From Nitrososphaera sp. (GTDB lineage: Archaea > Thermoproteota > Nitrososphaeria > Nitrososphaerales > Nitrososphaeraceae), in NCBI GenBank assembly GCA_025450475.1, contig JANWHJ010000072.1, positions 1 to 5,210 of the forward strand: DNA of 5,210 bases, given 5' to 3'. Below the pieces are notes generated by a model, which did no database searches, was not told the DNA's origin, and saw only the letters and a program-made list of their open reading frames with translations. Positions 4,929 through 5,210 of this stretch are shown here, in pieces. How positions within the stretch are numbered: position 1 is the stretch's first letter; each line of letters opens with the position of its first letter. The translations under genes and the position numbers were made by a program.

Positions 4929-5210
4929 ATGTTGCCTATACATCTTGACCAGACCGACGTTGACATCCTGAAATCATTAATGGAAGACGGTCGGAAATCG
5001 TTTCGCGCGATATCGCGTGAGATCCAGGTAAGCTCGCCCACCGTAAAAGCAAGATACGATCACCTTGTAAACATGGGCCTCATCAAGGCAATCAGGCCAG
5101 AGATCGATTTTTCAAGAATTGACAAAAAGAGCAAGAATGAATTTGGAAGTGCGTTGGAATTGCCTAGAAGACAAATGATAAATTTGCACATTGAAAGCCT
5201 CCATCTCAAA
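4929..5210 (+). CDS. Lrp/AsnC-type transcriptional regulator, N-terminal part (runs off window)
   Basis: The frame opens at ATG 4929 and stays open for 94 codons to the window edge. Residues 6-62 form an AsnC-type winged helix-turn-helix: L-D-Q-T-D-V-D-I-L-K-S-L (6-17), D-G-R-K-S-F-R-A-I-S-R-E-I (20-32), the turn and recognition helix V-S-S-P-T-V-K-A-R-Y-D-H-L (34-46), and M-G-L-I-K (49-53) leading into the wing. Lrp-type proteins bind DNA as dimers. The typical RAM/ligand-binding fold is not evident in residues 63-94; instead a polar linker rich in Lys, Arg and Asn (65-82) is followed by I-N-L-H-I-E-S-L-H-L-K (84-94). In archaea, Lrp-type HTH domains are also found fused to a metal-binding TRASH domain (CopT/CopR type); the linker would allow this, but the decisive cysteines would lie beyond the window. 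The ligand and targets cannot be told. Confidence 0.8.
   Translation, partial: MLPIHLDQTDVDILKSLMEDGRKSFRAISREIQVSSPTVKARYDHLVNMGLIKAIRPEIDFSRIDKKSKNEFGSALELPRRQMINLHIESLHLK

Noticed and set aside
4278..5041. Small frames within or opposite the glycosyltransferase and regulator genes
   Set aside because: Internal or antisense to well-supported genes, no recognisable features.

Overview
The window looks like archaeal chromosome, most likely an ammonia-oxidising Thaumarchaeota/Nitrososphaerota of the soil Nitrososphaera type. The basis is an anaerobic (cobalt-early) cobalamin gene set with archaeal-style proteins, a small C2H2 zinc-finger protein, an Lrp/AsnC-type regulator, moderate GC (about 40-60% in the rows I counted) and promoter-like TATA boxes placed about 25-27 bases before ATG codons. 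The genus is inferred from protein style, not from a marker gene.

Layout. Positions 1-189 (+) hold the last 62 residues of cobyrinate a,c-diamide synthase (CbiA). It runs tail-to-tail into cbiC (-), and the two stop regions overlap by 12 bases. cbiC is preceded on the same strand by cbiX, whose 3' end overlaps the cbiC start, so cbiX-cbiC is a translationally tight pair. Upstream of cbiX lies a 114-residue protein with one C2H2 zinc finger (1731-2075, -), then a 170-base intergenic region with a nested inverted repeat. Next is cbiG (2246-3304, -). A divergent intergenic region (3305-3426) separates cbiG from a polytopic GT-C/PMT-like membrane glycosyltransferase (3427-4899, +). The window closes with the N-terminal 94 residues of an Lrp/AsnC-type regulator (4929-5210, +) behind a TATA-like box.

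How the genes work together. CbiX inserts Co2+ into sirohydrochlorin, CbiG opens the ring-A lactone of cobalt-precorrin-5A, CbiC moves the C11 methyl to C12 to give cobyrinate, and CbiA amidates the a and c side chains. These are four steps of one corrin-ring pathway; the methyltransferases, the reductase and the nucleotide-loop genes are not here. The zinc-finger protein sits inside this cluster without a known role. The glycosyltransferase and the regulator appear to be separate units.

I see no CRISPR array, insertion sequence, RNA gene, toxin-antitoxin or defence system. No intergenic gap exceeds 170 bases. The points worth a second look are the asymmetry of the two CbiX lobes, the altered CbiG C-terminal glycine motif, the zinc-finger protein within the cobalamin cluster, the dyad elements in two intergenic regions, and the truncated regulator, whose missing half decides what it senses.
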